This document shows, in pieces, positions 1 through 11,335 of a stretch of DNA of 64,000 nucleotides. Positions within the stretch are counted from its first letter, which is position 1; each line of letters opens with the position of its first letter. The translations under genes were made by a program, and so were the position numbers. The notes under the pieces were generated by a model that was not told where the DNA came from, did no database searches, and saw only the letters and a program-made list of their open reading frames with translations. The stretch spans positions 9,610,001 through 9,674,000 of the forward strand of contig NC_083603.1 of the NCBI RefSeq assembly GCF_029168945.1, read 5' to 3'. The DNA is from Cannabis sativa (Eukaryota; Streptophyta; Magnoliopsida; Rosales; Cannabaceae).

Positions 1-1863
1 ACATAAACTGTGAGTCGACAGACTCAGTAAGAAAAGCATAATAATATCATACATAAATCTAACTGCCGTGTCCAACACGATACTGAGTCCCGCTACTGCC
101 ATGTCCAACATGGTGCGAGCCACTCTTGCCATGTCCAACATGGTGCGGAGTTTTGAACGTTCACGGGGACGGTACTATTGACAAGTATCCTCCGATCGGT
201 CGAGCCGGTCATACTCCGCCTTGGTCATACTCCACTGTACCGACGGATAGGTCAATAGACCGAACCACCAACCAAATGTCGGCTGATCGGTCAAACCGGT
301 CATACTCCGCTGCTTGGTCATACTCCACTCGTACCGACGTGACGGGGTTGGATGGTTCGAAGCCTAAATACATAACTAATGTAATCTAGCGGGCTTCCTA
401 CATGCACGCTAAACATGTAATCTACATATGCATACCGTTATACTAATCTTACACGGATTCCGATTTCGGGTGTGCGGTCAACTCCGATTGGGCCCAGGCG
501 AAACCGAGCGGATTGCGGCTCCTAAACCATAAAAATCACAACGCTATAAGTGACACGCTAAATCACTTCCCGGGGACTAAAACTTGGAACTAAAAGTTTC
601 CCTATCGATAAAAAGCATGGCAATACCCCTAAAAACATAAAAACGAGGAAAACTAGGGTTTCTGAAAATTCCCCAACCGATAGACCGGTTGCCCAACCGG
701 AATTCCGGTTAAAGGAATTTACTTGGACACCCATCCGAATTCCGGTTGCTGGCAAGGAATTAGGTTCTCGCAGAATTTTTTTCAAAAATTCCTAACTCAA
801 CCAAATCAAACCCAAATGGTTCCAAACCTTCCAGACCTGCTCTAAATACCCCAAAGAACAAATCTAAGGCACCAAACTAACCCAGAATTCACAGATACAC
901 AAAATGCCATTAAAGCTCAAGCTTTGAGTTCTAAACTCAAACTTGAGCAAACCCCACAAACAAGCATTCAAACCTAGTTAATTCTACTCAAATATGCAAG
1001 AATAAGCCTCTGAAAATGAACATAAACAACCACAGCAAGTAATTTACAGATTCAACATATATTTTCAAAATTCATGCTCTTGAACTAAAAACTCCCAAAA
1101 CTTGATTCCAAGTAATCATCATGCATACACTAGCTCTAAATTACTTAAAAATAGCAAGATTAAACTTTAGAAAACAACAACAAATTACAGCAGCAAGGAC
1201 TTCAAATTAACATGCATGTACTCAACTTTTCCATCATTTTTTCATAATTTTAAAGAAGAAATCAAGAGAGCTAACCTAGCTTGGAAAAAATGCTTAGATT
1301 AGGATGAGAATTCACTTGAAAGATTGAACAAAACCCAGCTCCAAGCACCCACATGCACAGCCGAAAATAGAGAGAAAAAGAGAGTGTTCTTTGAAAATTT
1401 TCTTACTTTCTTTACTTAATGATTTTTTTGATAAAAAGAGAAAATAACATATAACACATACACTATTCATTTCAGCCAAATAAACACTTAAATAATTATT
1501 TATTTTCCATTTCATAAAATCACAAAAGACAAAATACTAATGGGGCAAAAAGACCATTTTGCCCCTCCACCTTAAAACCACATAAATCATACTAAAGGGG
1601 TATTTTTGGGAAATTCTAAATTCCCGGCCATTCCCGACATTCCCAATGTCTAACACCCATCCCCCAAACTACTAACATACTAAGTTGTGATTTCTACTGA
1701 GCCAAACGCCGCGTTCCAAAATACCGGACACCGGAAATGCAAAATATGCAAGATACTGAATAACATAAATAACCGAATAATAAATTATTTAAATAGCTAT
1801 AAATAATTTCATAATTAATCATAAACAACTGATAATTTCCAAATTAACTAAGCGGGCTTTACA
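1..1863 (-). repeat. Partial gypsy LTR (upstream element or solo LTR)
   Basis: This block matches the complete LTR at 4132-6374 from its position 4484 onward, with small indels and substitutions, and ends in the same GGGCTTTACA terminus. The next bases (AACATATAG) are not the polypurine tract that follows the 6374 terminus. It is therefore either the 5' LTR (right end) of a minus-strand copy that begins before the window, or a solo LTR. It contains the family's repeated 'catgtccaacatggtgcgag' units and GTCATACTCC repeats near 90-330 and the CCGG-rich palindromes near 680-750. The two can be told apart only with sequence upstream of base 1. The short open frames inside it are not genes. Confidence 0.9.
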
Positions 1864-4131
1864 AACATATAGTTCCTCTTCTTAATCTTAAGATTTACTT
1901 GATTATCTTCCAATGTTCTTCTCCTGGATTAATCTGATACCTACTCATTACTCCCACTCAACAGCAGGTGTCTGGTCTAAGGCATACTAAAGCATATCTG
2001 AGACCTCTCACTGTTGATATAAGAAATTCTTTCATGACTTTATCTTTTCTGGAATAGTTGAGACTTTTTCTTAGATAAATAAAATCTATGCCTAGAAGTC
2101 GAGAAGCTTCTATAGATTGCCATTAGAAAGAAAATGCTTCAGCATCTTACTAAAGTAAGTTGCTTGCATTAGAGTAAGTAATTACCAGGTATACATAAGC
2201 CATAGGTTTAGATAAACTCAAACCTATAATACTAGGAATAGGAAGTTTTGTTAAGTCCATTGAATACACTTATAAACGAAAATTTCCTTTTATGTCCTTG
2301 TAATAGAAAACTTTAGGTTACTCCATGTGAATGGATCAAACTATAGTTCTCTTGGTTTTCTTCTTAGTTTCTTATCTTGACAATCCATTACTTGTTTAAT
2401 CTCACAATGGATTTTAATCACTAGTGTCTTCCAAGTCATAAGAAGGTGAGTTCCTAGAGACTCTCCCACTACAACAAGGTACCGTGAATTATGTCTAAGA
2501 AAACTAAATGGTATTGACCTCTTCGGTTGTGACAAGACAACAGAGGCAGTGGGATCATCATATGTCAAATAAGATGATAGAACACTTTTGGAATCAAGAA
2601 ATAAATATCTCCTTTATTTGTTACTTTATTTTCAGACTTAGTCTTTTTCTTAGAAAAGCAGTATTTGTTTAAACAAACACTTTCTTATCTATTGACTATG
2701 GGATGGTCCACCCCTAATCACTTAGAATAGCTAACAAACCATGGTTAAGAGTTCTAGCTTTTCTTAAGATTTTAATTAGGTCATCCATGAATCTAGTAAT
2801 GATTTACATTAAGTATACAACCATTACATCATTCTGAAATTGTATTACCATAGAAGGAATTAGGCAACGACTAGTAACTAATCATCAATATGCAACTCGA
2901 AATTTCTGGGGAGGTAAGTTTGGATATAATTCAAAAATCAATTTAATGATCTTTGAACTGCATATCTACTAACTATTTCTCCACCCCTATCAGTTCGCAA
3001 GATCTTTAACCACTTACCTTAATGGTGTTTCACCATTGTTAGAAATTAATGAAATTTTTTTTAAACATTTCAAATTTCTTTGCATAAGGTATAATCTAGA
3101 GTTATCGTTTTAAGAATACAACGAAAAACTCATATCCACCCCTGAATGTACATCCATCTGCGAATGAGATGAACTACTTTCAGTGGATATTGGCATATAA
3201 ACTCTTTGCAGAGATTGATCTTGTCAAAACCACTATGAACAAGATACAAATGCCATAGAAAAAAAAAATGTGGTTGTGTCTTTTTGATGATTTAGGTTTA
3301 GTTACTTCAACGAGTCCATAGAATAGTCCAAGTGTATCCTGGTCACAGAATATTAAACTCATATTCCATACAGTTTGAAACCAATGATAGAAAATGGTTA
3401 TTAAACACTTGTGAAAGTGTAACTGTATTGTATTCTGGAAATAGAAATATAAGAAAATTTCTGTTTGGAATTTAAAATTAAAGTCAAAGACTTAAATTTA
3501 TACCAAATATAATGAGTAATTCTTTCTTGGACCACCACTACTAATTTAAACTCTAAGTCAGATTTGCCTAACAAGTAGGAGATTTCTAAGATTGAGGACT
3601 TATATCATTGTGGAATAGAATTTAGGGATTATAATCATATACGTCATTTAATTTCTGAAGAGAAAATATAATGACATTAAATGATTTATAAACCATTCAT
3701 CCAATGATATGTTATGGAGTTAATTCGAAATGAATAAGCTAAGAGGAATTAGGATAATTTCGTTGTTTAAATAAGAATCCAACGATGCTTCGATTAGCGA
3801 GAGTCAAAGTAATCTTATTTATACAATCTTCTTGTTTCATATTGTAAAAAATACTAGTCTAAGGTGTCATCAATTGATGAACAGCTAGATGTCGCATATA
3901 CAATATTTATCTTTCGAGAGATCTAACACTATTATATATGTCTAATGGTGAAAATCCATCAGGGATTTATCTCATTAGAAAAACAAACACGTTGGACCAA
4001 CAATGAAGATTCGAAATTAAACTACAATTTAATAACAGAAAATAACATGGTTCAATATAAATTCATACACAATTCAGAAATTATTAAACATATAGCAAGT
4101 AGGAATGACAAGTGAAAATACTAAAACATAC
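1864..4131. other. Degenerate retroelement-like DNA, no intact gene
   Basis: AT-rich sequence between two gypsy insertions. No open frame here carries a recognisable domain; the 60-75 codon frames on the minus strand (2341-2568, 3180-3362) match nothing I know. The part at about 3700-4020 is a diverged copy of about 13590-13990: both contain AATCCAACG, a GCGAGAGTC motif and GACCAACAATG(A/G)AGAT. Such non-coding blocks are typical of copia-type leaders and non-autonomous LTR elements, so this is probably the remains of an older LTR element into which the gypsy elements jumped. That assignment is inference. Confidence 0.4.
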
Positions 4132-6374
4132 TGTAACACCCTAACTATCTTAGGCGTATTACGTGATTTTTAAACGTACTGTGCAGCTCGTTGCTAATCA
4201 ACGAGGTTTATGGAAAAACGTGATTAATTAAAATTTTGCTTTTTCATTAAACTTATAAACCATTTTACAAAAAGTCTCGGGATCCCGATTTATAAAAATA
4301 TTTACAAACGTTTTAACTGTTTAACTTTTACATCAAAATGAAAGTCGTCTAACGACAGTTACAAAAATCTCAGCCGTGCTGTCCCGAGGATCGTACGCTC
4401 CAGGCCTAACCGCCCCGACATGTACAATCTCATAAGCTCGCTCACGGTCCATCAGCAACTGCCTTGCCTTTACCTACACATGAACATAAACTGTGAGTCG
4501 ACAGACTCAGTAAGAAAAGCATACTAATATCATACATAAAACTGACTGCCGTGTCCAACACGATACTGAGTCCCGCTACTGCCATGTCCAACATGGTGCG
4601 AGCACTACTTGCCATGTCCAACATGGTGCGAGTTTTGAACGTTCGGGGGACGGTACTATTGACAAGTATCCTCCCGATCGGTCGAACCGGTCATACTCAT
4701 TCTTGGTCATACTCCGGCCTGTACCGACGGGATAGGTCAATAGCACGAACCACCAACCAAGTGTCGGCTGATCGGTCGAGCCGGTCATACTCCGGCTTGG
4801 TCATACTCCGGCTGTCTGCAGACGTGACGGGGTTGGGTGGTTCGAAGCCTAAATACATATCTAATGTAATCTAGCGGGCTTCCTACATGCACGCTAAACA
4901 TGTAATCTACATATGCATACCGTTATACTAATCTTACCCGGATTCCGATTTCGAATTGTCTTGGTCAACTTTATTTGGAAGGCTGAAGGCGAACGGCGGA
5001 TTGCGGCTCCTAAACCATAAAAATCACAACGCTATAAGTGACACGCTAAATCACTTCCCGGGGACTAAAACTTGAAACTAAAAGTTTCCCTATCGATAAA
5101 AAGCATGACAATACCCCTAAAAACCCAAAAACGAGGAAAACTAGGGTTCTGAAAAATCCCCCAACCGGCAGACCGGTTGCCCAACCGAAATTCCGGTTCT
5201 GGGAAATTCTGAACCCCCATCCGGAATTCCGGATGCTCAACCGGAATTCCGGTTCCTCGCAGGCAGCCAACTAAAAATCACATAACTTGACCAATTCAAT
5301 CCCAATTGGTCCCAAACTTTCCGGACACATTCTATATGCCCCAAATGACATTTCAAAGGCATCAAACCTACCCAGAAACCACACATGCAAAATTCACCAT
5401 TGGAGCTCAAGCTTTGAGTTCCAAACTCAAGCTTGAGCAAAACCACCTAAACATGCAATCCATAAGCTTAATTCTACTTAACTAAGCCTAAAAACATCTC
5501 TGAAAACAAACAGAAACATCCAGCAATTCACAGAAACAAAACATGGCATTTTCTCTCAAAAAATCACCTATTTTAACATATAAACTAAAAGCTTTAAACA
5601 ATCAATACAACATGCTTTCAACACAGCTCAATCAACAACAATAATCATGCTTTAATCCTCATAAATCAACAACAAAACACAGCAGTAACATCTCTCAAAG
5701 TCACATGCATTTACTCAACTATTTTCACTTAAATTTCAAGAAAACACAAAGGAAATTATAAGGGATCAAACCTTGACTTGAATTACACTTAGAGGAGAAG
5801 AAAATCACAAGCTTTAGGCAGAAAATTCCCAGCCCTAGCAGCCCAAGTCTCAGCCGAAAAGAGGGAGAAAGAGAGAGCTTTGAGTGTTTGATTTTTTTTT
5901 GAGAAAAAATGATTTTATTTTCTAAGTTTGGAAAAATGAATAAAAGCTATACATATCATTATATTCAGCCAAATAAACACTTAAGTAATTATTTATTTTC
6001 CATTTTATAAAGTCATAAAAGACAAAACACTAATGGGGCAAAAAGACCATTTTGCCCCTCCACCATAAAATCATGAAAATCATACTAAAGGGGTATTTTT
6101 GGGACATTCTAAATTCCCGGCCATTCCCGACATTCCCAATGTCTAAAACCCGTCCCCAAAATACTAACATACTAAGTTGTGATTTCTGCGAGCCAAACGC
6201 CGAGTTCCAAAATACCGGACACCGGAAATGCGAAATATAAAAACTGCTGATGACATAATTATGCATATCTGAATTTCATAATTAACAAAGATAAATTATT
6301 TAAATGGCTATAAATAATTTCCTGATTAACATAAATAGCTTGCTAATTTCCAAATTAACTAAGCGGGCTTTACA
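4132..6374 (-). repeat. 3' LTR of the gypsy element
   Basis: 2243-bp LTR with TG...CA ends. Because the element is on the minus strand this left-hand copy is the 3' LTR. It differs from the right LTR at scattered sites, many of them CG in the right copy against TG or CA here (for example around 4370-4580 against 11570-11780). It contains tandem 'catgtccaacatggtgcgag' units (about 4550-4640), GTCATACTCC repeats (about 4690-4815) and palindromes built on CCGGAATTCCGG (about 5160-5255). Confidence 0.93.
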
Positions 6375-6392
6375 ACTATCCCCCGCTTAAAA
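6375..6392 (-). other. Polypurine tract of the gypsy element
   Basis: Directly inside the 3' LTR the minus strand reads AAGCGGGGGATAGT up to the LTR edge, a purine-rich run of the type that primes plus-strand synthesis in chromoviruses. Confidence 0.75.
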
Positions 6393-6410
6393 GGATTTCG
6401 TCCCCGAAAT

Positions 6411-9400
6411 CTAACACGAATAACTCGGAAATTGAGCTCGCATATCCGATTCTAGCTCCCGTGTGGCTTCTTCCACCTTCTTGTTTCTCCAGAGAACCTT
6501 GACCAACGCTATGGTCTTATTCCGAAGGACTTTCTCCTTTTTCTCCATGATCTGCACTGGCTGTTCCTCATAAGACATATCCGATCGAAAGCCGAAGGCT
6601 CTCATAACCGAGTATATGAGAGGGGTCTCGAAACGTATTTTCTTAACATTGAGACATGAAATACGTTGTGCCTTTGTGATAAAGCCGGAGGCAATGCTAA
6701 TCGATATGCCACTTGACCTATCTTCTCGAGAATCTCGAAAGGTCCCGTAAACCTAGTGGCATAACTTGCCTCTTTTCCCGAAACGTTTAATCCCCTTCAT
6801 CGGAGATACTCGCAAAAACACATGGTCCCCTACTCGGAACTCAACATCCCTACGTTTCGGATCTGCGTAACTCTTCTGTCTACTCTGTGAGGCAAGCATT
6901 CTAGCTTTTATCTTTTTTATTGCCTCATTGGTCCGCCGAAGCGACTGCTGGACCTAGGTATTTCCTCTCCCCTGTCTCATCCCGGTGGATAGGGGATCTA
7001 CACTTTCTACCGTACAACGGTTCGTAGGGTGCCATCCCTATCGTACTGCGGTAGCTGTTGTTGTAAGAGAACTCTATCAACGGTAGATATTTATTCCATG
7101 AACCCTCAAAGTCCATAACACGGGCTCTCGGCATATCCTCCAATATCCTGAATTGTCCTTTCGGGTGACCATCCGTCCGAGGATGGAATGCCGTCTTGAA
7201 TTTTAGCTTCGTACCCATTGCCCGTTGCAAACTTTGCCAAAATTTGGAGGTGAATTTCGGATCCCTGTCCGAAACTATAGACTTCGGTACCCGTGAAGTC
7301 TCACTATCTCCCCGACATATAACTCGCCAACCGATCCACCGTAAACGTTGTTCTAACCGGCGAGAAAATGAGCGATTTCGTAAATCGATCCACCACTACC
7401 CGGATGGAGTCATACATACCCGTGGTCCTAGGTAACCCGACCACAAAATCCATCGTAATATCCTCCCATTTCCATTACGGTAGGGTTAGAGGCTGCAACA
7501 ACCCCGCTGGTCTACGATGTTCGGCCTTGATCCGCCGACACGTGAGGCATCTCGATACGAATTCTACCAAATTCTTCTTCATACCGTTCCACCAGAAGTA
7601 CGGTTTCAAGTCTTGGTACATCTTGGTGGTGCCGGGATGCAGAGAATATGGAGTAGAATGAGCCTCCTCAAAGATCTCGTTTCTCAAGTCCACACTGCTC
7701 GGAACACAAACCCTAGCTTTATACAAAAGCATCCCACTGTCCGTCATCCTTTGAAAAGTCTTTGGCTTGACCGGCCAATACCTCATCTCGGATCTTCACT
7801 AACTCCGGATCGTCGTCCGAGCAACCTTTATTCTTTCCAACGGATCGGATTGCGGCGTTAAGTTGTGAAGCCGACCTACCACAAACTCGATGCTTTGGAT
7901 CTAACCATATCCTCTCGCTAGCCGAGGTGAGATGCTGAACCATGCTAGCTACTTGCCGGGACCCTTTACGCTCGGGGCATCGGCCACTACATTGGCTTTC
8001 CCGGGATGGTAAAGGATCTCACAATCATAATCCTTCACTAGTTCCAACCAACGCCTTTGTCTCATGTTCAAATCTTTCTGAGTAAAGAAATACTTGAGAC
8101 TTTTATGGTCGGTATAGATCTCGCACTTCTCCCCATAAAGGTAATGCCGCCAAATCTTCAGTGCAAAAACCACTGCGGCCAATTCTAAATCATGAGTCGG
8201 GTATCGCCTGTTCATAGTCCTTTAACCGACGGGAGGCATAAGCGATAACCCGTCGGCTTGCATCAATACGCACCCCAAACCCCGTTTGGATGCGTCACGA
8301 TGAACTACGAACTTCTCCTCGTCCGAAGGCAAAGCTAGTACCGGAGCGGTAATCAACCTCTCGTTTCGGCTCACGAAAACTAGCTTCGCATTTATCCGAC
8401 CGGATAAATCGCCGATTCTTCTTTGTAAGCTCGGTTAGGGGCATTGAAATTTTGGAGAACCCCTCCACGAACCTACGGTAGTACCCGGCTAATCCCAAGA
8501 AGCTTCGATCTCATCCTTGTCTTCGGTCTCGGCCAATCCTCGACGGATTCGATCTTCCCGGGATCCACCTTGATCCCGTCCTTACCCACAATGTGTCCTA
8601 GGAAGGACACCACGAGACAACCGAACTCACATTTCTTGAACTTGGCGTAGAGTCTATGTTCTCGAAGTCGTTGCGGTACCATCCGAAGATGTAACTCATG
8701 CTCCTCTTCGGCGAGAGTACACGAGGATGTCGTCGATAAACACAATTACACGGATATCGAGGAAATCCTTGAATACTCTATTCATCGTGTCCATGAATGC
8801 TGCGGGAGCATTGGTTAGTCCGAATGACATAACCGGGAACTCGTAGTGTCCATACCTAGTGCGGAAAGCCGTCTTTGGAATGTCCTCCTCTCGGATTCTC
8901 AACTGATGATAACCCGAACGGAGATCAATCTTAGAAAAGACCGTCTTCCCCTGAAGCTGATCGAACAAGTCATCTATCCTAGGTAATGGATATTTATTCT
9001 TCACCGTCAGCTTGTTCAACTCCCTGTAGTCGATGCACATCCTCATAGATCCATCCTTCTTCTTCACGAACAAAACCGGGGCTCCCCAGGGTGACACACT
9101 TTGGGCCGAATGAACCCTATGTCAAGCAACCCTTGGAGCTGAATCTTCAATTCCTTAAGTTCAGGTGGAGCCATCCTATACGGGGCTTTAGAAACCGGAT
9201 CCACCCCCAGTGCCAAGTCAATCACGAAGTCAATCTCCCGATGAGGTGGTAACCACGGAAGTTCTTCGGGAAAAACGTCCAAAAATTCCCGAACCACACC
9301 GATGTCCTCTCGGCCGAATGGTGTACGGCCGAGTGGTGTCCACCACCACGGCCGTAAACCCTAAGCACCCACCGTGCAATAATTCTCTCGCTGACATAGC

Positions 9401-9917
9401 CGAGATCACCGGAATCCGAGATCCCTGAACCGAACCCACAAATACGAACGGTTCTTCACTTTCCGGTTGGAAGACCACCATCTTCCTCTTACAGTCAATG
9501 CTCGCCGAATATTTAGATAGGAAATCCATTCCTAAAATAATATCAAATTCGACTAAGCTCATCTCTATCGATCGGCCGCTTAACTCTCTACCGTCTATCC
9601 CGATTGGCATAGACCTAATCCACCTACCGGAGATAACCAATTCTCCGCTGTAACGGGGTTCCAAACCCCGATTCATATCTATCAAAGGGTCTACCCAACT
9701 TACTAAAGACTGCGGCCGCCACATAAGAATGTGTAGCCCCGTAATCAAACGACCTTTGAATAAAACGAGTTGTTAATAAAAATCGACCTGTAACAACCGA
9801 TGGGCCGGCATCCGCATCGGCTGCGTGATAGCGAACACCACAGGCCGGAGTGGGTATCGCCGGAGCTCTCGGTGCCTCCGGCGGGCTGGGGACATTCCCT
9901 CTTGAAGTGCCGGGCAT
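6411..9917 (-). pseudogene. Gypsy pol remnant: protease, RT, RNase H, integrase, chromodomain-like tail
   Basis: Read right to left. Protease appears near 9700-9760 as DYGATHSYV, with Tyr where the family has Ser in DSGA. Reverse transcriptase occupies about 9290-8300: a 133-codon open piece (8696-9097) has [29 protein letters not shown] and the catalytic FIDDILVYS. RNase H lies at 7949-8215 ([11 protein letters not shown]; the usual ADALSRK is ADAPSVK). Integrase has its zinc finger at 7475-7786 (HPGTTKMYQDL, FVSRCLTCRRIKAEH) and part of the core at 6925-7230 (WNKYLPLIEFSYNN). The tail at 6411-6605 (SYEEQPVQIMEKKEKVLRN, VKVLWRN, EEATRELESDM) is the chromodomain-like end. Neighbouring pieces sit in different frames because of small indels, so no polyprotein is possible. 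Confidence 0.9.
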
Positions 9918-11054
9918 GCCACAATGAAAGCATCCCCGCCCCTTGCACTCACCCCGATGGTGCCTCTTGCGGCTAGGGCACTCGGGATAGGAGAATCGGG
10001 TCTCATTACCACCGGGACGACTCCTGCTCGTTCGGTTCCCCGAACCTCTTGTTCGACTCGAGCCGCCGGAAGCGGTGGGTGCCCTCTTCCTCGATCAATG
10101 GCCGAACCACTACTCCCCCTGCTAAAGCCCGATGCGGGAGGGGTAGGAGCTCCGCCACTAACCGAGATCTTGGGCGGATTCCGACATACACCCCACCGCG
10201 CCCTCGGCTCGCGGTGCCTTCTCCACCATCCGAGCATAGGTGGTGCCGTCGTCTGTGGTAATCATCGGGTCATGCCCGATCTTGGGATTCAACCCGTCCG
10301 GATACTTCTCCTTCCCGCCGAAGTCGGTCGGCACAATTCCCGAGGCTAACCTCGCCAATCCCACAACCGAGTAGTATACTCGGTGACACTCATGTTCTCC
10401 CGCTGGGTCAGGTGAACGAACTCTTTCCTCTTGGCGCTTCTTACCGCCTCATTGTAGTATTTCGCGTTGAAGAGTTCTGGAACCTTTCCCAGGTCATGGT
10501 GGTGACATCGTGAATCTGAGACACCATGTCCCACCATACCAGGGCATCCTCCTGGAACTGAAATGTGGCGCACACCACTCTGTCGTTACCGTGACACCCA
10601 TAAAGTTCGAGTGCGGTGATCACCGTAAGCCACCGCTCGGCTTTCGACACATCCGGACCTCCCGTAAATACCGAGGTGCTTGCTTCCGAACCGCTCATAC
10701 AACGGTTCCAATCTATGGGCCGCCACCACTATCTCGGCACAGGCGGCGAGGGGCGGTGCCACTTTGGAACTGCGGCACTAGAGCTGCCGGGAGCACCCTG
10801 CTGTCTCAACCTCTGAATCTCGAGGTCTTGTTCTTCGATCCGGGCTTGCATCTCCGCAAACCGCAACTCCAAGTTCGGGGCTCCACGATCGGGTGGGGAG
10901 CTCGGCGGCTGTGGCGGGTCCTCAACACCCCGACCACGAGCCTGCCTCGGGGACCTCTACCTCGGCCCCTGGCAGGTGGGGGAAACTGAGCTCCCTGTCC
11001 CTGATTCGACCCTACGGAGTTGCCCCGACTCCTGGTAGTCCGCCTGGCGTCCAT
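9745..11054 (-). pseudogene. Gypsy gag remnant
   Basis: The likely start codon is at 11052-11054, giving a Gly/Arg/Pro-rich head (MDARRTTRSRGNSVGSNQGQ). A later piece (10441-10698) has the gag core wording KAERWLTVITALELYGCHG and ALVWWDMV, and 10346-10573 continues with EFVHLTQRENMSVTEYTTR. The zinc knuckle near 9890-9940 is split over two frames: CFHCG is readable in one frame and HFKRECPQPAGG in another, consistent with a one-base loss inside the knuckle. At least three frame changes occur, so the gene is dead as written. Confidence 0.8.
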
Positions 11055-11319
11055 CTAATTAGAACCGCCTGCGAAACCAAGAGTTGGCATATCAGGTCGT
11101 ATTCAAGGCGAGCTTACTAATGCCGCTTAATTTGGAAATTAGAAATGAAACATGCGCCTATTCTACTATCAGACTACTAACATGCTTCCTAACAGGCTTT
11201 TCTTTTTCATAACTGAATAAAATAAACTACTAAAGCAATAAAGGCTTGCGAACCGTGAACCGAGCTAGCTGGCGATGATGATTGTACATGTCGTGACGAT
11301 CTTCGGAAGACAACACAGC

Positions 11320-11332
11320 GGCTACGATACCA
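11320..11332 (-). other. Primer binding site (initiator Met tRNA type)
   Basis: Three bases inside the right LTR the minus strand reads TGGTATCGTAGCC. The plant initiator-Met tRNA complement is TGGTATCAGAGCC, so there are two adjacent mismatches. This fixes the element's orientation and makes the right LTR the 5' LTR. Confidence 0.8.
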
Positions 11333-11335
11333 AAT

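Noticed and set aside
350..380. tRNA-like GGTTCGAAGCC in the gypsy LTR
   Set aside because: No A box or cloverleaf around it, and it repeats with each LTR copy.
126..389. Conserved 87-107 codon open frames in gypsy LTR copies (also 4551-4874, 11670-11942)
   Set aside because: They differ by frame-changing indels between LTR copies and have no domain; LTR sequence alone explains them.
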